A stretch of 64,000 nt of DNA from Variovorax paradoxus (GTDB lineage: Bacteria; Pseudomonadota; Gammaproteobacteria; Burkholderiales; Burkholderiaceae_C). The stretch spans positions 1,326,001 through 1,390,000 of the forward strand of contig NZ_CP045644.1 of NCBI RefSeq assembly GCF_009498455.1, written 5' to 3'. The position numbers were made by a program, and so were the translations under genes. The notes beneath the pieces are model-generated. The model was not told where the DNA came from, did no database searches, and was given only the letters and a program-made list of their open reading frames with translations. Positions 26,621-35,935 of the stretch are shown here, piece by piece (the stretch's first letter is position 1; each line of letters begins with the position of its first letter).

Positions 26621-27532
26621 ATGCGCGGTGTGGCGTTGACCCTCGGCGCGGTCGCGCTGGTGGCCGTGGGGACCGGATGGCTGGCGCTCGGCCCCGAGGC
26701 GGTCGATGCGCCGCGGGCCACCGCGCCCGCAGCAGCGACCACCACCGCCGCACCGTCTCCCGCGCAACGTCCGGCCTCCACCGCCGCAGCCCCCGACGCC
26801 CTGCTCACCAGCGACCTCATCACCCTTTTCGACCAGGTGCTCGCCGAAGCGCAGGCCGACAGCAAGGCCACGCTCATGGCCCGCGCGCCCGCCCTGCTCG
26901 CCAAGCACCTGCGCGAAGACTGGCGCGTGCGTGCGCTGGGCCTGCTGGAGCGCTACGTCGACATGCAGGAGGCCCTGCGCACCCTGCAGCCGCCCGCGCC
27001 CGACGACCCGGCCTTCCTGCGCCGCAGCCTGGAGGCGCGCGAGGCGGTGCGCCGCCAGTTCTTCGCGCCCGAGGAAATCGAAGGCCTGTTCGGCGACCAG
27101 ATCCGGCAGGACCAGTTCATGGCCGAGAAGATGGAACTGCTGTCCAACCCCGACCTCACGCCCGAGCAGCGCGCCGCGGCGCTGGCGCAGAGCGAGCAGG
27201 CCTGGCTGTCGCCCGCGCAGCGCGAGGTGCGCAAGGACGCGGTGGCCCACCTCGACGTGATGCGCCAGACCGAGGCGCTGCAGGCGCGCGGCGCCAGCCC
27301 CCAGGAGCGCTTTGCCGCGCGCAGTGAGACCTACGGCTACGAGGTGGCGCGCGGCCTGGCCACGCTCGACCAGGAAACCCAGGAGTGGAACGCCCGGCTC
27401 GACCGCTACGCCAACGCGCCCGAGGCCGAGCGGGCCCAACTGCGCGAGACGCTCTTCAACGAGAACGAGCGCCTGCGCCTGAGCGGTGCCCTGGCGATGC
27501 GCTCGTCCGCTGCGCCCAAGCCGGCGCGATGA
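26621..27532 (+). CDS. Lipase chaperone / lipase-specific foldase (LipB/Lif family)
   Basis: A 303-aa membrane-anchored foldase: one N-terminal membrane helix (about residues 3-20), an Ala/Pro/Thr-rich linker (28-58), then an all-helical domain with EAREAVRRQFFAPEEIEGLFG, QAWLSPAQREV and the final R.ETYGYEVARGLATLDQ. It folds the lipase in the periplasm before secretion. The usual R-x-x-F-D-Y-F/C-L signature is degenerate here (ITLFDQVLAEAQAD near residue 65), keeping FD and L but not the Tyr. Gene order lipase-foldase is standard. Confidence 0.85.
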   Translation: MRGVALTLGAVALVAVGTGWLALGPEAVDAPRATAPAAATTTAAPSPAQRPASTAAAPDALLTSDLITLFDQVLAEAQADSKATLMARAPALLAKHLREDWRVRALGLLERYVDMQEALRTLQPPAPDDPAFLRRSLEAREAVRRQFFAPEEIEGLFGDQIRQDQFMAEKMELLSNPDLTPEQRAAALAQSEQAWLSPAQREVRKDAVAHLDVMRQTEALQARGASPQERFAARSETYGYEVARGLATLDQETQEWNARLDRYANAPEAERAQLRETLFNENERLRLSGALAMRSSAAPKPAR

Positions 27533-27553
27533 ATCCGCCAAGTAAGCGCAGGC

Positions 27554-27991
27554 TTACGCAGGCTGCGCTTCGCCCAGCGCCGAGGCCGGCAGGCCGAACA
27601 CGCGGTCGAAGGCCCAGTTGAAAACGAAGGTGTAGACCAGGAAGAACACCACCAGGCCCAGGTCCATCACCAGCGCCTGCCAGAGCGACACGCCCAGGCC
27701 CCAGGCCAGCATCGGCACCAGGAAGGCGATCAGGCCGCCCTCGAAGCCGATGGCGTGGGCGATGCGGCGCTTCAGGCTGCGCCCCCGCACCGCCTGGCGC
27801 GACTCCCAGCGCTCGAACAGGGCGTTGAACGTCAGGTTCCAGATCACCGCGATGACCGAGGCGCCCACGGCCAGCAGGCCCGAATGGCCGAGCCCCGCGT
27901 CCGACATCAGGGCCAGGCCGGCGCTGGCCGCCACGATGGCGATGCCCTCGTAGAGGGAGATGTAAACGATCCGACGCTGAATGCCCTGCAT
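27554..27991 (-). CDS. PACE family multidrug/biocide exporter
   Basis: A 145-aa protein with four membrane helices in two BTP repeats: RRIVYISLYEGIAIV (with the conserved acidic residue of helix 1), VIAVIWNLTFNALFERWE, then RIAHAIGFEGGLIAFLVPM and VYTFVFNWAFDRVF. This matches the AceI-type PACE exporters that pump out chlorhexidine-like cations and perhaps short-chain diamines. It is transcribed divergently from a LysR gene, the usual arrangement for this family. Confidence 0.9.
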   Translation of the reverse strand: MQGIQRRIVYISLYEGIAIVAASAGLALMSDAGLGHSGLLAVGASVIAVIWNLTFNALFERWESRQAVRGRSLKRRIAHAIGFEGGLIAFLVPMLAWGLGVSLWQALVMDLGLVVFFLVYTFVFNWAFDRVFGLPASALGEAQPA

Positions 27992-28100
27992 GAATTTCTC
28001 TGTGTGTTTGACTGCGATGGGTAGACTTTATTTGTGATTTGCTGATATAAAAAGTTAACTTGTTTCAGTTTTATTGATAGATCAGACAGATCGGGGCGCC
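27992..28100. promoter_or_regulatory. Divergent PACE/LysR promoter region
   Basis: A 109-base AT-rich stretch, clearly different in composition from its surroundings, with TATAAA near 28045 and GTTAAC nearby. It should carry both promoters and the LysR binding site; I cannot resolve an unambiguous T-N11-A dyad. Confidence 0.45.
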
Positions 28101-29021
28101 ATGGCTTTCTCCAGCGACAACGTCGAGGTCTTCCTGGCTGTGATCGACCACGGCTCGTTTTCGGCCGCCGCGCGGGCGCTGCGCAAGGTGCCGTCGGCCG
28201 TGAGCATGGCCATCGCCAACCTCGAGGCCGAGCTGGCGCTGCCGCTGTTTGACCGCAGCGGCCGCGAGCCGCAGCCCACGTCGGCCGCGCGCTCGCTCGA
28301 GCCCCAGGCCCGGCTGCTCGCGGCCCAGTTGCGGCAGTTGCAGGTGCAGGCGCTGGCGCTCACGCAGGGGCTGGAAGACCGGCTCACGCTGGCCATTGCG
28401 CCCGAGCTGCTGGCCGCGCCGTGGAGCGGACCGCTGGCGGCGCTGGCCGACGACTACCCGCTGCTGCAGGTCGAGGTGCTGGCCGCGCCGCAGGCCGATG
28501 CGCTGGCGCTGCTGCACAGCGGCCGGGCGCAGCTTGCGCTGGTGTTCGAGCGGCCCAGCCTCGACGGCCGCGAGGGCTTCCAGGAGGTCGGCAGCGACAC
28601 CATGGTGGCCGTGATGGCGCCCGACCACCCGGTGCTGCGCGCCGCGGCCGGCGAGCGCCTGCGCGAGGAACACCTCACCAACACGCGGCAGATCGTGGTT
28701 GCCGGGCGCGACCTGGGCACCAGCGACCCGCGCTTCGTGTTCGCGCGGCACGTCTGGCGCACCGACAACGCGCTGGCGGCGCTGAGCCTGATCACCGCCG
28801 GACTGGGCTGGGGCTGGCTGCCGCGCAACTTCGCGCGGCCGCATGTGGCGGCCGGCGCGCTGGTCGAGATTCCGTTCGAAAACCTTAGCAACGGGCTCGA
28901 CCTGTGGGTGGACGTGGTGTGGTCGCGCGAACGGCCGCTGGGCCTGGGCGCGCAGCGCTTCGTGGCGCTGATCGCGCGCGACCGGCAGGCGGCGGCCGGC
29001 ATCGCGACGCCGGCCGTGTAA
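28101..29021 (+). CDS. LysR family regulator, probable activator of the PACE exporter
   Basis: A 306-aa LysR protein with the winged HTH at residues 5-65 (VEVFLAVIDHGSFSAAARALRKVPSAVSMAIANLE) and a periplasmic-binding-like effector domain. The ATG at 28101 is chosen because the LTTR N-terminus MAFSSDNVEVFL begins there; an earlier in-frame start would add nine residues. Convergent with the SH3-domain gene with only six bases between stops. Confidence 0.9.
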   Translation: MAFSSDNVEVFLAVIDHGSFSAAARALRKVPSAVSMAIANLEAELALPLFDRSGREPQPTSAARSLEPQARLLAAQLRQLQVQALALTQGLEDRLTLAIAPELLAAPWSGPLAALADDYPLLQVEVLAAPQADALALLHSGRAQLALVFERPSLDGREGFQEVGSDTMVAVMAPDHPVLRAAAGERLREEHLTNTRQIVVAGRDLGTSDPRFVFARHVWRTDNALAALSLITAGLGWGWLPRNFARPHVAAGALVEIPFENLSNGLDLWVDVVWSRERPLGLGAQRFVALIARDRQAAAGIATPAV

Positions 29022-29027
29022 GGCAGG

Positions 29028-29791
29028 TCAGTTCTTGCCGTGGCCGTGCCCACCGCCCCCGCCACCCTTGCCACCACCTCCGTGTGGACGCCCTCCTCCG
29101 CCACCACCGCCGCCCCCACCGGGCCGGCCCCGCCCGGATGCGGATGCGACACGCCCGGCGGTGGTCCGGGCCGGAAGCCCGGCTGCGGACGCGGCGGGCG
29201 GAAGCCAGGGTCGACGGACGGGCGGTAACCCGGTCCACCGGGTGGACGCACACCGGGTCCGTGCGGCGGACGGACCCCAGGCCCGTGCGGCGGACGCACG
29301 CCCTGCCCCGGCGGCCAGGGCCGCGGCTGCCAGGCCGGGCGCACGGGCGGCGGCGGGCGCCAGCCTGCAATCGGTGGCGGCGGTGGCCGCTGGCCCCACC
29401 AGCGCCGGTCGCCGTACCAGGGGCGGTCGCGGTAGTAGTCGGCCCAGTAGCTGCCGATCACGAAAGTCACGATGGGCACGCCGATGACCGCGCCGTAGGT
29501 GGCCAGCGGCACGCGCTGCTGCTGGTAGGCGTAGTCGAGGTTCCTCGACCAGACCCAGCCGCGCCCGCCGTCGGGCAGCACCACGTCGCACCAGCCGTAG
29601 CCGCTGGTGCAGCCGACCACGTCGACCGGCTGGCCCGGCCCGAGCCGTGCCACCAGCGGGTAGTCGCCCGAGGGCCCGGCGCGCATGTTGACCGCGCCGC
29701 GCGTGAAGGCCTGCTGCGCCGCCGCCGCGAGCGGCAGCAGCAAAACGAGCGCGCCCAAGGCGGCGCGACGCAAGAAGGATGTGACGTTCAT
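29028..29791 (-). CDS. Secreted SH3-domain protein with Pro/Gly-rich tail; apparent frameshift
   Basis: Signal peptide (residues 1-25, ending AAAAQQ), then a bacterial SH3 domain (GAVNMRAGPSGDYPLVARLGPGQPV ... WVWSRNL, about 30-90), a possible membrane segment, a Trp/Arg-Pro-rich stretch and repeated VRPPHGPG units. After GVSHPHPG the frame changes: the starting frame runs on into antisense of the LysR gene, whereas one base back gives a Gly-rich tail ending GGHGHGKN and a stop at 29028, right next to the LysR stop. I read this as a one-base deletion, or sequencing error, in the GC run near 29124-29140. Role unknown; probably cell-envelope associated. Confidence 0.65.
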
Positions 29792-29870
29792 TGGGTGGCT
29801 CCTGTGCGCGCCAGCGTAGGCGCGGGGCGCGGAGCCGTCAATCAGCCGAAGGCGCGCGCGGCGCCTGGCT

Positions 29871-30917
29871 TCAGGCAGCTTCTTTGTAGAAACCGTTGGT
29901 GTTCAGCAGGCGGCCCTTGGCCGGTGCCACCGCCGCGCCGATCGCCGCGATGTGGTCCGGCGTCGTGCCGCAGCAGCCGCCCACGATGTTCACCAGCCCC
30001 TCGGCCGCGAACTCGTGCAGCAGGCGCGAGGTGACGTCGGGCGTCTCGTCGAAGCCGGTGTCGCTCATCGGGTTGGGCAGGCCGGCATTCGGGTAGCAGC
30101 TGATGTAGGTGTCGCCCGCCACGCGCGCCAGCTCCTGGATGTAGGGGCGCATCAGCGTCGCGCCCAGCGCGCAGTTCAGGCCGATGGCCAGCGGCTGCGC
30201 ATGGCGCACGCTGTGCCAGAAGGCGGTGACGGTCTGGCCGCTGAGGATGCGGCCCGAGGCGTCGGTCACCGTGCCGCTGATGATCAGCGGCAGGCGGTGC
30301 CCGCTGTTGTCGAAGTACTCGTCCACCGCGAACAGCGCGGCCTTGGCGTTGAGCGTGTCGAAGATCGTCTCGACCAGGATCACGTCGGCGCCGCCTTCGA
30401 CGAGCGCTTCGGTCTGCTCGTAGTACGCCGCGCGCAGCGATTCGAAATCGACATTGCGTGCGCCCGGGTCGTTCACGTCGGGGCTGATGCTCGCCGTCTT
30501 GGGCGTCGGGCCGAGGGCGCCGGCCACGAAGCGCGGCTTGTCCGGCGTGCTGTACTTGTCGCAGGCCGCGCGCGCCAGCTTGGCCGACTCGAGGTTCATC
30601 TCGCGCGCCAGGTGGGCCATCTTGTAGTCCTCCTGCGCGATGGTGGTGGCGCCGAAGGTGTTGGTCTCGATGAGGTCGGCGCCGGCCGCGAGGTAGGCCT
30701 CGTGGATGTCGGTGATGACGTCGGGCCGCGTGAGCGACAGCAGCTCGTTGTTGCCCTTCACGTCGCGCTCGAAGTCCTTGAAGCGCTCGCCGCGGTACTG
30801 TTCTTCGGTGAGCTTGAAGCGCTGGATCATCGTGCCCATCGCGCCGTCGAGGATGGCGATGCGTTGGGCGAGGATGCCAGGCAGGGCCTGGCCGCGGGTG
30901 TAGATGACGGGCTTCAT
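29871..30917 (-). CDS. metH: Methionine synthase, N-terminal homocysteine-binding part
   Basis: A 348-aa homocysteine S-methyltransferase domain. [13 protein letters not shown] starts the barrel, and the zinc-thiolate ligands are in LNCALGA and [11 protein letters not shown]. In standard MetH it is fused to the pterin, B12 and AdoMet modules, which here are a separate gene 4.5 kb away (22560-25322). It follows hutG by 41 bases in the same direction; a TACAAT hexamer lies 14 bases before its ATG, so it may have its own near-leaderless promoter. No SAH riboswitch precedes it. Confidence 0.93.
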   Translation of the reverse strand: MKPVIYTRGQALPGILAQRIAILDGAMGTMIQRFKLTEEQYRGERFKDFERDVKGNNELLSLTRPDVITDIHEAYLAAGADLIETNTFGATTIAQEDYKMAHLAREMNLESAKLARAACDKYSTPDKPRFVAGALGPTPKTASISPDVNDPGARNVDFESLRAAYYEQTEALVEGGADVILVETIFDTLNAKAALFAVDEYFDNSGHRLPLIISGTVTDASGRILSGQTVTAFWHSVRHAQPLAIGLNCALGATLMRPYIQELARVAGDTYISCYPNAGLPNPMSDTGFDETPDVTSRLLHEFAAEGLVNIVGGCCGTTPDHIAAIGAAVAPAKGRLLNTNGFYKEAA

Positions 30918-30958
30918 AGACCCCGATTGTAGAAACCGGGGCCCGGCCCTGATGCCCG

Positions 30959-31786
30959 TCAGCCCTTTCGCTGACCCTCGACGAAGGCCAGCACCGCTTC
31001 CAGCATCCGGCGCACATGCGGCTTCACGCCCGCCGCCACGTCGGGCAGGTAGTCGAAGGGCAGCGCTTCCTGCATGTAGCTCGACTGCGTCATCTCCAGC
31101 TGCACCGCGTGCACGCCGCCGGCCGGGTTGCCGTACTGGCGCGTGATGTGGCCGCCCTTGAAGCGGCCGTTGAGCACGCCGGTGTAGCCCGGCGCCGATT
31201 CGGCGATGCCGCGCAGCGTGGCGGCCAGCGCGGGGTCGCAGCTCTTGCCGTCGGCGGTGCCCAGGTTCAGGTCGGGCAGCTTGCCTTCGAAGAAGCGCGG
31301 CAGCACGGAGCGGATCGAGTGCGCATCCCACAGCGCGACGGTGCCGTGCGCGGCCGTGAGGCGGTCGAGCTCGGCCTGCAGTTGCTGGTGATAGGGGCGC
31401 CAGACGGCGTCGCGGCGTTCGGCGATCTCGGCGTCGGACGGGTGCTCGCCGGTGTTCGCGTAGACCGGCGTGTCGTCGAAGGTGTCGACCGGGCACAGGC
31501 CGGTGACGCTCTGGCCCGGGTACAGGCTGGCGCCGTCCGGCGGACGGTTCAGGTCGACCACGTAGCGCGAGTGCGTGGCCACGAGCACCGAGGCGCCGAG
31601 TGCATCGGCAAAGTCGTAGAGCTGTTCGAGGTGCCAGTCGGTGTCGGGCACGTGGCGTGCCTCGTCGGTGAAGCGCGCGGCCAGCGCGGGCGGCACATGC
31701 GTGCCGACGTGCGGCATCGAGATCAGCAGCGGGCGCGTGCCCTGGCGAAAGCGGAACGCCGGTTCGGTGGTGGTGAAGAGAGCCAT
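30959..31786 (-). CDS. hutG: N-formylglutamate deformylase HutG
   Basis: A 275-aa amidohydrolase of the FGase family, releasing glutamate and formate from N-formylglutamate in the last step of the HutF-type histidine pathway. [32 protein letters not shown] and [17 protein letters not shown] are characteristic. It follows hutF by 10 bases. The ATG at 31784-31786 ([11 protein letters not shown]) is chosen; longer frames upstream are hutF antiframe. Confidence 0.93.
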   Translation of the reverse strand: MALFTTTEPAFRFRQGTRPLLISMPHVGTHVPPALAARFTDEARHVPDTDWHLEQLYDFADALGASVLVATHSRYVVDLNRPPDGASLYPGQSVTGLCPVDTFDDTPVYANTGEHPSDAEIAERRDAVWRPYHQQLQAELDRLTAAHGTVALWDAHSIRSVLPRFFEGKLPDLNLGTADGKSCDPALAATLRGIAESAPGYTGVLNGRFKGGHITRQYGNPAGGVHAVQLEMTQSSYMQEALPFDYLPDVAAGVKPHVRRMLEAVLAFVEGQRKG

Positions 31787-31796
31787 GGGTGAATTC

Positions 31797-33248
31797 TCAG
31801 TCTTGCAGAAGGTGGGTGCGTGCCGCCACGAAGGCGGAAGCCGCGCTGTCGTGCAGCGCGTGGCGGCCGGCCGTGACGCGCGCGCGGCCCGCCACCCAGA
31901 CCGCGTCGACGGCCGAGGTGCGGTGGCTTGCAAACACATGGGCCGAGAGCATGTCGGGGGCCGACAGGCCCCGCAGCGCGAGGTGGTTGGCATCGAGCAC
32001 GACGAAGTCGGCCTGCTGCCCCGCGGCCAGCCCGCCGACCGTGCGGCCCGCCGCCTGCGCCCCGCCCTGCACGGCTTCGAGCGTGAGCGCGGTGGCCACG
32101 TGCGGCTGCGCTGCGCTGGCGCCGACGTTGCGCTGGCGCCTGGCGAAACGCTGGCTGTATTCGAGCATCAGCAGTTCTTCGGCCGCGTTGACGCTGGCGT
32201 GGCTGTCGGAGCCCACGCCCCAGGCGCCGCCGTGGCTGCGCCAGCGCGCGAAGTCGAAGATGCCGTCGCCGAGGTTGGCTTCGGTCGTCGGGCACAGGCC
32301 CGCGACCGCGCCGCTGCGTGCGGCGTATTCGTACTCGGCGTCGTTCATGTGCGTGGCGTGCACGAGGCACCAGCGCGCATCGACGCTCGCGTGGTCGAGC
32401 AGCCATTCGACCGGGCGCAGGCCGCTCCACTCCACGCAGTCGTCCACTTCCTTCGTCTGCTCGGCGATGTGGATATGGACCGGCGCGGTGCGGTCGATGG
32501 CGTCGAGGCCGGCGAGTGCCTCGCGCAGCGCTTCGGGCGGCACGGCGCGCAGCGAATGCGGCGCCAGGCCCAGGCGCGCGCCCTGCGCGTCGCAGTCGGG
32601 CTTGAGCGTGTCGAGCAGGCGCAGCATCGACTCGGTCGAGCGGATGAAGCGGCGCTGCCCGTCGGTGGGCGGCTGGTCGCCGAAGCCGCTGGTCTGGTAG
32701 AGCACCGGCAGCAGCGTGAAGCCGATGCCGGTGTTGTGCGCGGCGCGCAGCAGCGCGCGGCTCAGCGCCGCGTCGTCGGCGTAGGGGCGGCCATCGGTGT
32801 CGTGGTGCACGTACTGGAACTCACACACGCTGGTGTAGCCCGCCTCAAGCATCTCGGCGTAGAGCCAGGTCGCGATGGCTTCCATGTGCTGCGGGCCGAG
32901 GCGCGCGGCAAAGCGGTACATCAGCGTGCGCCAGCTCCAGAAACTGTCCTGCTGCTCGGCGCGGTGCTCGGTGAGGCCCGCGAAGGCGCGCTGGAAGGCA
33001 TGCGAATGCAGGTTGGGCATGCCGGGGATCACCGGGCCGGTCGCCACTTGCACACCAGCGGGTGGTTGCGTGGCGGACTGGACCTGCGTGAGCTGGCCGG
33101 CGTCATTCCACGACAGCAGGACGTTCTTCGTCCACCCCGCGGGCAGCAGCGCATCGGCTGCGAAAAGTGTTTGTCTTGCGCCCTCTCCCTCTGGGAGAGG
33201 GTTGGGGTGAGGGCTGTCGGCCTTCGATATCACTGTCGTCGTATTCAT
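31797..33248 (-). CDS. hutF: Formimidoylglutamate deiminase HutF with repeat-encoded N-terminus
   Basis: A 483-aa amidohydrolase that converts N-formimino-L-glutamate to N-formylglutamate and ammonia. Metal and catalytic motifs are [28 protein letters not shown] and GSDSHASV. The usual protein would start near [10 protein letters not shown]; here codons ~9-26 ([15 protein letters not shown]) come from repeat R5, giving an extended N-terminus. The start ATG overlaps the hutI stop by four bases (ATGA) inside the R5 spacer, so translational coupling survived the insertion. Confidence 0.92.
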   Translation of the reverse strand: MNTTTVISKADSPHPNPLPEGEGARQTLFAADALLPAGWTKNVLLSWNDAGQLTQVQSATQPPAGVQVATGPVIPGMPNLHSHAFQRAFAGLTEHRAEQQDSFWSWRTLMYRFAARLGPQHMEAIATWLYAEMLEAGYTSVCEFQYVHHDTDGRPYADDAALSRALLRAAHNTGIGFTLLPVLYQTSGFGDQPPTDGQRRFIRSTESMLRLLDTLKPDCDAQGARLGLAPHSLRAVPPEALREALAGLDAIDRTAPVHIHIAEQTKEVDDCVEWSGLRPVEWLLDHASVDARWCLVHATHMNDAEYEYAARSGAVAGLCPTTEANLGDGIFDFARWRSHGGAWGVGSDSHASVNAAEELLMLEYSQRFARRQRNVGASAAQPHVATALTLEAVQGGAQAAGRTVGGLAAGQQADFVVLDANHLALRGLSAPDMLSAHVFASHRTSAVDAVWVAGRARVTAGRHALHDSAASAFVAARTHLLQD

Positions 33249-33290
33249 GGCCGCTGGCCCTCACCCTGCCCTCTCCCAGAGGGAGAGGGG
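33181..33290. repeat. REPIN-like two-hairpin repeat R5 (subtype A) inside the hutI-hutF junction
   Basis: Left arm CCCTCTCCCTCTGGGAGAGG then GTTGGGGTGAGGG; right arm CCCTCACCCTGCCCTCTCCC with AGAGGGAGAGGGG. Its spacer contains both the hutF start and hutI stop codons (33245-33248). Each arm is translated in one of the two genes. Confidence 0.88.
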
Positions 33291-34537
33291 AAAGAAATAC
33301 AAATACGGCCCTGGCGCACCGCGGTGCGCAGTGGACGTTGACCGAACCAGTAGGCCAGCTCGGCCGCTTCGCGCACGTTCCACAGCACGAAGTTGGCGGG
33401 CAAGCCGGGCGCGATGGCGCCGTGCGTGGCCTGCAGGCCCAGCGCGCGCGCGGCGTGCACGGTGACGCCGGCCAGCGCCTCGGGCACGGTGAGGCGGAAC
33501 AGCGTGCAGGCCATGTTGACCATCAGCAGCAGGCTCAGCGTCGGCGAGGTGCCGGGGTTGTGGTCGGTCGACACGGCCATCGGCACGCCCGCGGCGCGCA
33601 GCGCGTCGATGGGCGGCAGGTGCGTGTCGCGCAGCGTGTAGTAGGCGCCGGGCAGCAGCACGGCCACGGTGCCCGACTGGCGCATGGCCGCGATGCCGTC
33701 GGCCGACAGGTGCTCGATGTGGTCGCACGACAGCGCGCCGTAGCGCGCGGCGAGCGCGGCGCCGCCCATGTCCGAGAGTTGCTCGGCATGCAGCTTGACT
33801 GGCAGTCCCAGCGCCTGGGCGGCTTTGAAAACCTGCTCGGTTTCCGCGAGCGAGAAGGCGATGCGTTCGCAGAACACATCGACCGCATCGACCAGCCCTT
33901 CGGCCGCGAGCGCGGGCAGCATCTCTTTGCAGACGAGGTCGATGTAGTCGCCGCTGCGGCCCGCGTATTCCGGCGGCAGCGCGTGCGCGCCGAGAAAGGT
34001 GGTGCGCACGGTGACACCGTAGGCCTCGCCCAGGCGCCGCGCCACGCGCAGCTGCTTGCGCTCGTGTTCGAGCGCGAGGCCGTAGCCCGACTTGATCTCG
34101 ATGGCGCAGACGCCGTCGGCCAGCAGCTGTTCGAGGCGCGATGCGGCCTGTGCGAACAGCGTGTCCTCGTCGGCCTCGCGCGTGGCGCGCACCGATGAGA
34201 CGATGCCGCCGCCGGCCTTCGCCACTTCTTCGTACGTGGCGCCCGCGAGCCGCATCGCGAACTCGTTGGCACGCTGGCCGCCGTAGACCAGGTGCGTGTG
34301 GCAATCGACAAGGCCAGGCGTGACGAGCGCGCCGCCGCCGTCGTGCGGCGCGAGCCCCGCGAACTCGGCGGGCAGATCGGCGCGCGCACCGACCCAGCGG
34401 ATCGTGCCCTGCGCGACCACGAGGGCGGCTTCGGCATCGGGCGCCAAGCTCAGGCCAGGCGCCGCACCGGGTGCGAGGCGCAGGCCGGTCCAGAGGCCGT
34501 CGGCCGAGGGGAATTCGCTGGGGGGTTTCATCGTCAT
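33245..34537 (-). CDS. hutI: Imidazolonepropionase HutI with repeat-encoded C-terminus
   Basis: A 430-aa amidohydrolase that opens 4-imidazolone-5-propionate to N-formimino-L-glutamate. [17 protein letters not shown] carries the His-x-His zinc motif; [35 protein letters not shown] and [11 protein letters not shown] follow in family order. The last ~17 residues ([17 protein letters not shown]) are encoded by repeat R5 and replace or extend the natural end. It follows hutD by 21 bases. Confidence 0.93.
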   Translation of the reverse strand: MTMKPPSEFPSADGLWTGLRLAPGAAPGLSLAPDAEAALVVAQGTIRWVGARADLPAEFAGLAPHDGGGALVTPGLVDCHTHLVYGGQRANEFAMRLAGATYEEVAKAGGGIVSSVRATREADEDTLFAQAASRLEQLLADGVCAIEIKSGYGLALEHERKQLRVARRLGEAYGVTVRTTFLGAHALPPEYAGRSGDYIDLVCKEMLPALAAEGLVDAVDVFCERIAFSLAETEQVFKAAQALGLPVKLHAEQLSDMGGAALAARYGALSCDHIEHLSADGIAAMRQSGTVAVLLPGAYYTLRDTHLPPIDALRAAGVPMAVSTDHNPGTSPTLSLLLMVNMACTLFRLTVPEALAGVTVHAARALGLQATHGAIAPGLPANFVLWNVREAAELAYWFGQRPLRTAVRQGRICISFPSPSGRGQGEGQRP

Positions 34538-34558
34538 CTCTTTGTGTCCTTTCGCCGG

Positions 34559-35134
34559 TCAGCCGGGCACGAAGCGCACGGCCACGAGCCGCGCGTCTTC
34601 ACTGCCCGGTGCGGCTTGCCACGCTTGCGCGTGATCGGTCCAGCACAGGCCTTCGCCTTCAGCCAGGGCTTCGTCGTCATTCAAGCGCCAATCGCCACGC
34701 AACGCCAGCAGCACGCCGTGCGCCGCGGGCGCGATGTCGACGGCATGGTCCAGCACCTGCACGTCGGCGCGCCACTGGCCGCCGCGCGTCATCACGTTGA
34801 AGTCGTTCGAGGCGCCGCCGAGCAGCGTGCAGTCGATCGGGTCGTCACCGGAAAAGGCGAAGGGCCGGTGCGGCACGTCGAGCCGGTGCGACACGCGGCC
34901 GTCGTGCGTGAAGAGGCGCACGCCGTCGCCTTCGAGCAGCATGATCTGGCGGTCGACACCGGGGAACACCGAGAACGGGCCGGGCGACGCGATGGTCGCG
35001 ATGCTCACGCGCCAGCCGAAGCTGTCGAGCCCCGCACCTGGCGGCCAGCTGGCGATTTCCTGCGTGGTGCCGCCGCCGTTTTTCCAGGGCGTGGCGCGCA
35101 GGGTGGCACGGGAAAAGCGTTGCACGCCGGTCAT
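34559..35134 (-). CDS. hutD: HutD family protein
   Basis: A 191-aa cupin-like HutD protein, thought to restrain or tune histidine catabolism by binding a pathway intermediate; mechanism is unsettled. The family start ATPWKNGGGTTQEIA is at residues 13-27, then FSVFPGVDRQIMLLEG. The start ATG at 35132-35134 directly abuts repeat R6, and the only ribosome binding site (GGAAGGAG) lies in the repeat arm. Confidence 0.9.
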   Translation of the reverse strand: MTGVQRFSRATLRATPWKNGGGTTQEIASWPPGAGLDSFGWRVSIATIASPGPFSVFPGVDRQIMLLEGDGVRLFTHDGRVSHRLDVPHRPFAFSGDDPIDCTLLGGASNDFNVMTRGGQWRADVQVLDHAVDIAPAAHGVLLALRGDWRLNDDEALAEGEGLCWTDHAQAWQAAPGSEDARLVAVRFVPG

Positions 35135-35136
35135 TG

Positions 35137-35242
35137 CTCCTTCCCCCTCTGGGGGAAGGTTGGGATGGGGGCAGCGCCCAACGAGCGCCGCGCTTGGATC
35201 AAGGCCGTCGTGCCCCACCCCTGCCCTCCCCAGAGGGAGGGA
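35137..35242. repeat. REPIN-like two-hairpin repeat R6 (subtype B)
   Basis: Left arm GCTCCTTCCCCCTCTGGGGG then AAGGTTGGGATGGGG; right arm CCCCACCCCTGCCCTCCCCAG with AGGGAGGGAG. Spacer tail GGCCGTCGTGCCCCA is shared with R7. It fills the gap between the ABC permease gene and hutD and contributes the hutD ribosome binding site. Confidence 0.87.
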
Positions 35243-35259
35243 GAAAACAGCGAAGCCAC

Positions 35260-35928
35260 TCATCGCATCAACCCGCCCTGGCGCAGCTTCTGCTCGAAGT
35301 GCCGCAGGATCAAGGTCATCGTGCCCGTGAGCACGAAGTACACGACCGCAATCGCCAGGTACACCTCCAGCGAGCGGTACGACACGCTGATGATCTTCTG
35401 GCCTTCGTGCATCACGTCATGGATGGTCAGCAGCGAGACCAGCGCCGAGTTCTTGATGAGCGCGATGAACTCGTTGCCCAGCGGCGGAATCATGCGCACC
35501 ACGGCCTGCGGCAACACGATCTGGCGCATCGCCACGCCGGGCGTCATGCCCAGCGATTGCGCGGCCAGGGTCTGGCCCTTGTCGATCGACTGGATCGCGC
35601 CGCGCACGATCTCCGACACGTAGGCGCCCGAGTACACGCCGAGCCCCAGCACACCGCACAAGAAGGCCGGCAGCAGGATGCCGAAGTGCGGCAGGCCGAA
35701 GAACAGGATGAACAGCTGCACCAGCAGCGGCGTGCCGCGAATGGCCGCCACGTAGGCGGTGCACACGCCGTAGATCCAGCGCCGCTTCGGGTTCAGCCGG
35801 CCGATGCCGACCAGCAGGCCCAGCACGCAACCGAGCGCCAGCGCGCAGGCGGTGATTTCCACCGTGACCAGCGCGCCGCGCAGCAGGTCGGGCCAGCCCT
35901 GCCAGACGGGCGAGAAATCGAGATCCAT
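35260..35928 (-). CDS. Polar amino acid ABC transporter permease (HisM/GlnP type)
   Basis: A 222-aa permease with about five membrane helices, the N-terminal GALVTVEITACALALG region of the family and the coupling loop GAIQSIDKGQTLAAQSLGMTPGVAM. It begins seven bases after the receptor gene. Only one permease is present, so it probably works as a homodimer, and no matching ATPase gene lies in the cluster; the ATPase must come from elsewhere. Confidence 0.9.
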   Translation of the reverse strand: MDLDFSPVWQGWPDLLRGALVTVEITACALALGCVLGLLVGIGRLNPKRRWIYGVCTAYVAAIRGTPLLVQLFILFFGLPHFGILLPAFLCGVLGLGVYSGAYVSEIVRGAIQSIDKGQTLAAQSLGMTPGVAMRQIVLPQAVVRMIPPLGNEFIALIKNSALVSLLTIHDVMHEGQKIISVSYRSLEVYLAIAVVYFVLTGTMTLILRHFEQKLRQGGLMR

Positions 35929-35935
35929 GGTCCGC

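Noticed and set aside
27542..27557. GTAAGC/GCTTAC hairpin between foldase and PACE genes
   Set aside because: Only six pairs, no T tract and it overlaps the PACE stop codon, so I do not call it a terminator.
28454..29027. Continuation of the SH3-domain frame past 29028 over the LysR gene
   Set aside because: The translated tail is antisense to LysR with no domain; a one-base shift gives a sensible end instead.
29095..29330. Possible tandem repeat or CRISPR-like array
   Set aside because: The periodicity comes from Pro/Gly codons of the SH3 protein (VRPPHGPG units), with no uniform repeats and spacers.
35137..35242. The hairpin repeats as simple intrinsic terminators
   Set aside because: Arms are GC-rich without T tracts, occur inside operons and within coding sequence, and share a two-arm design, so they are better treated as a repeat family.
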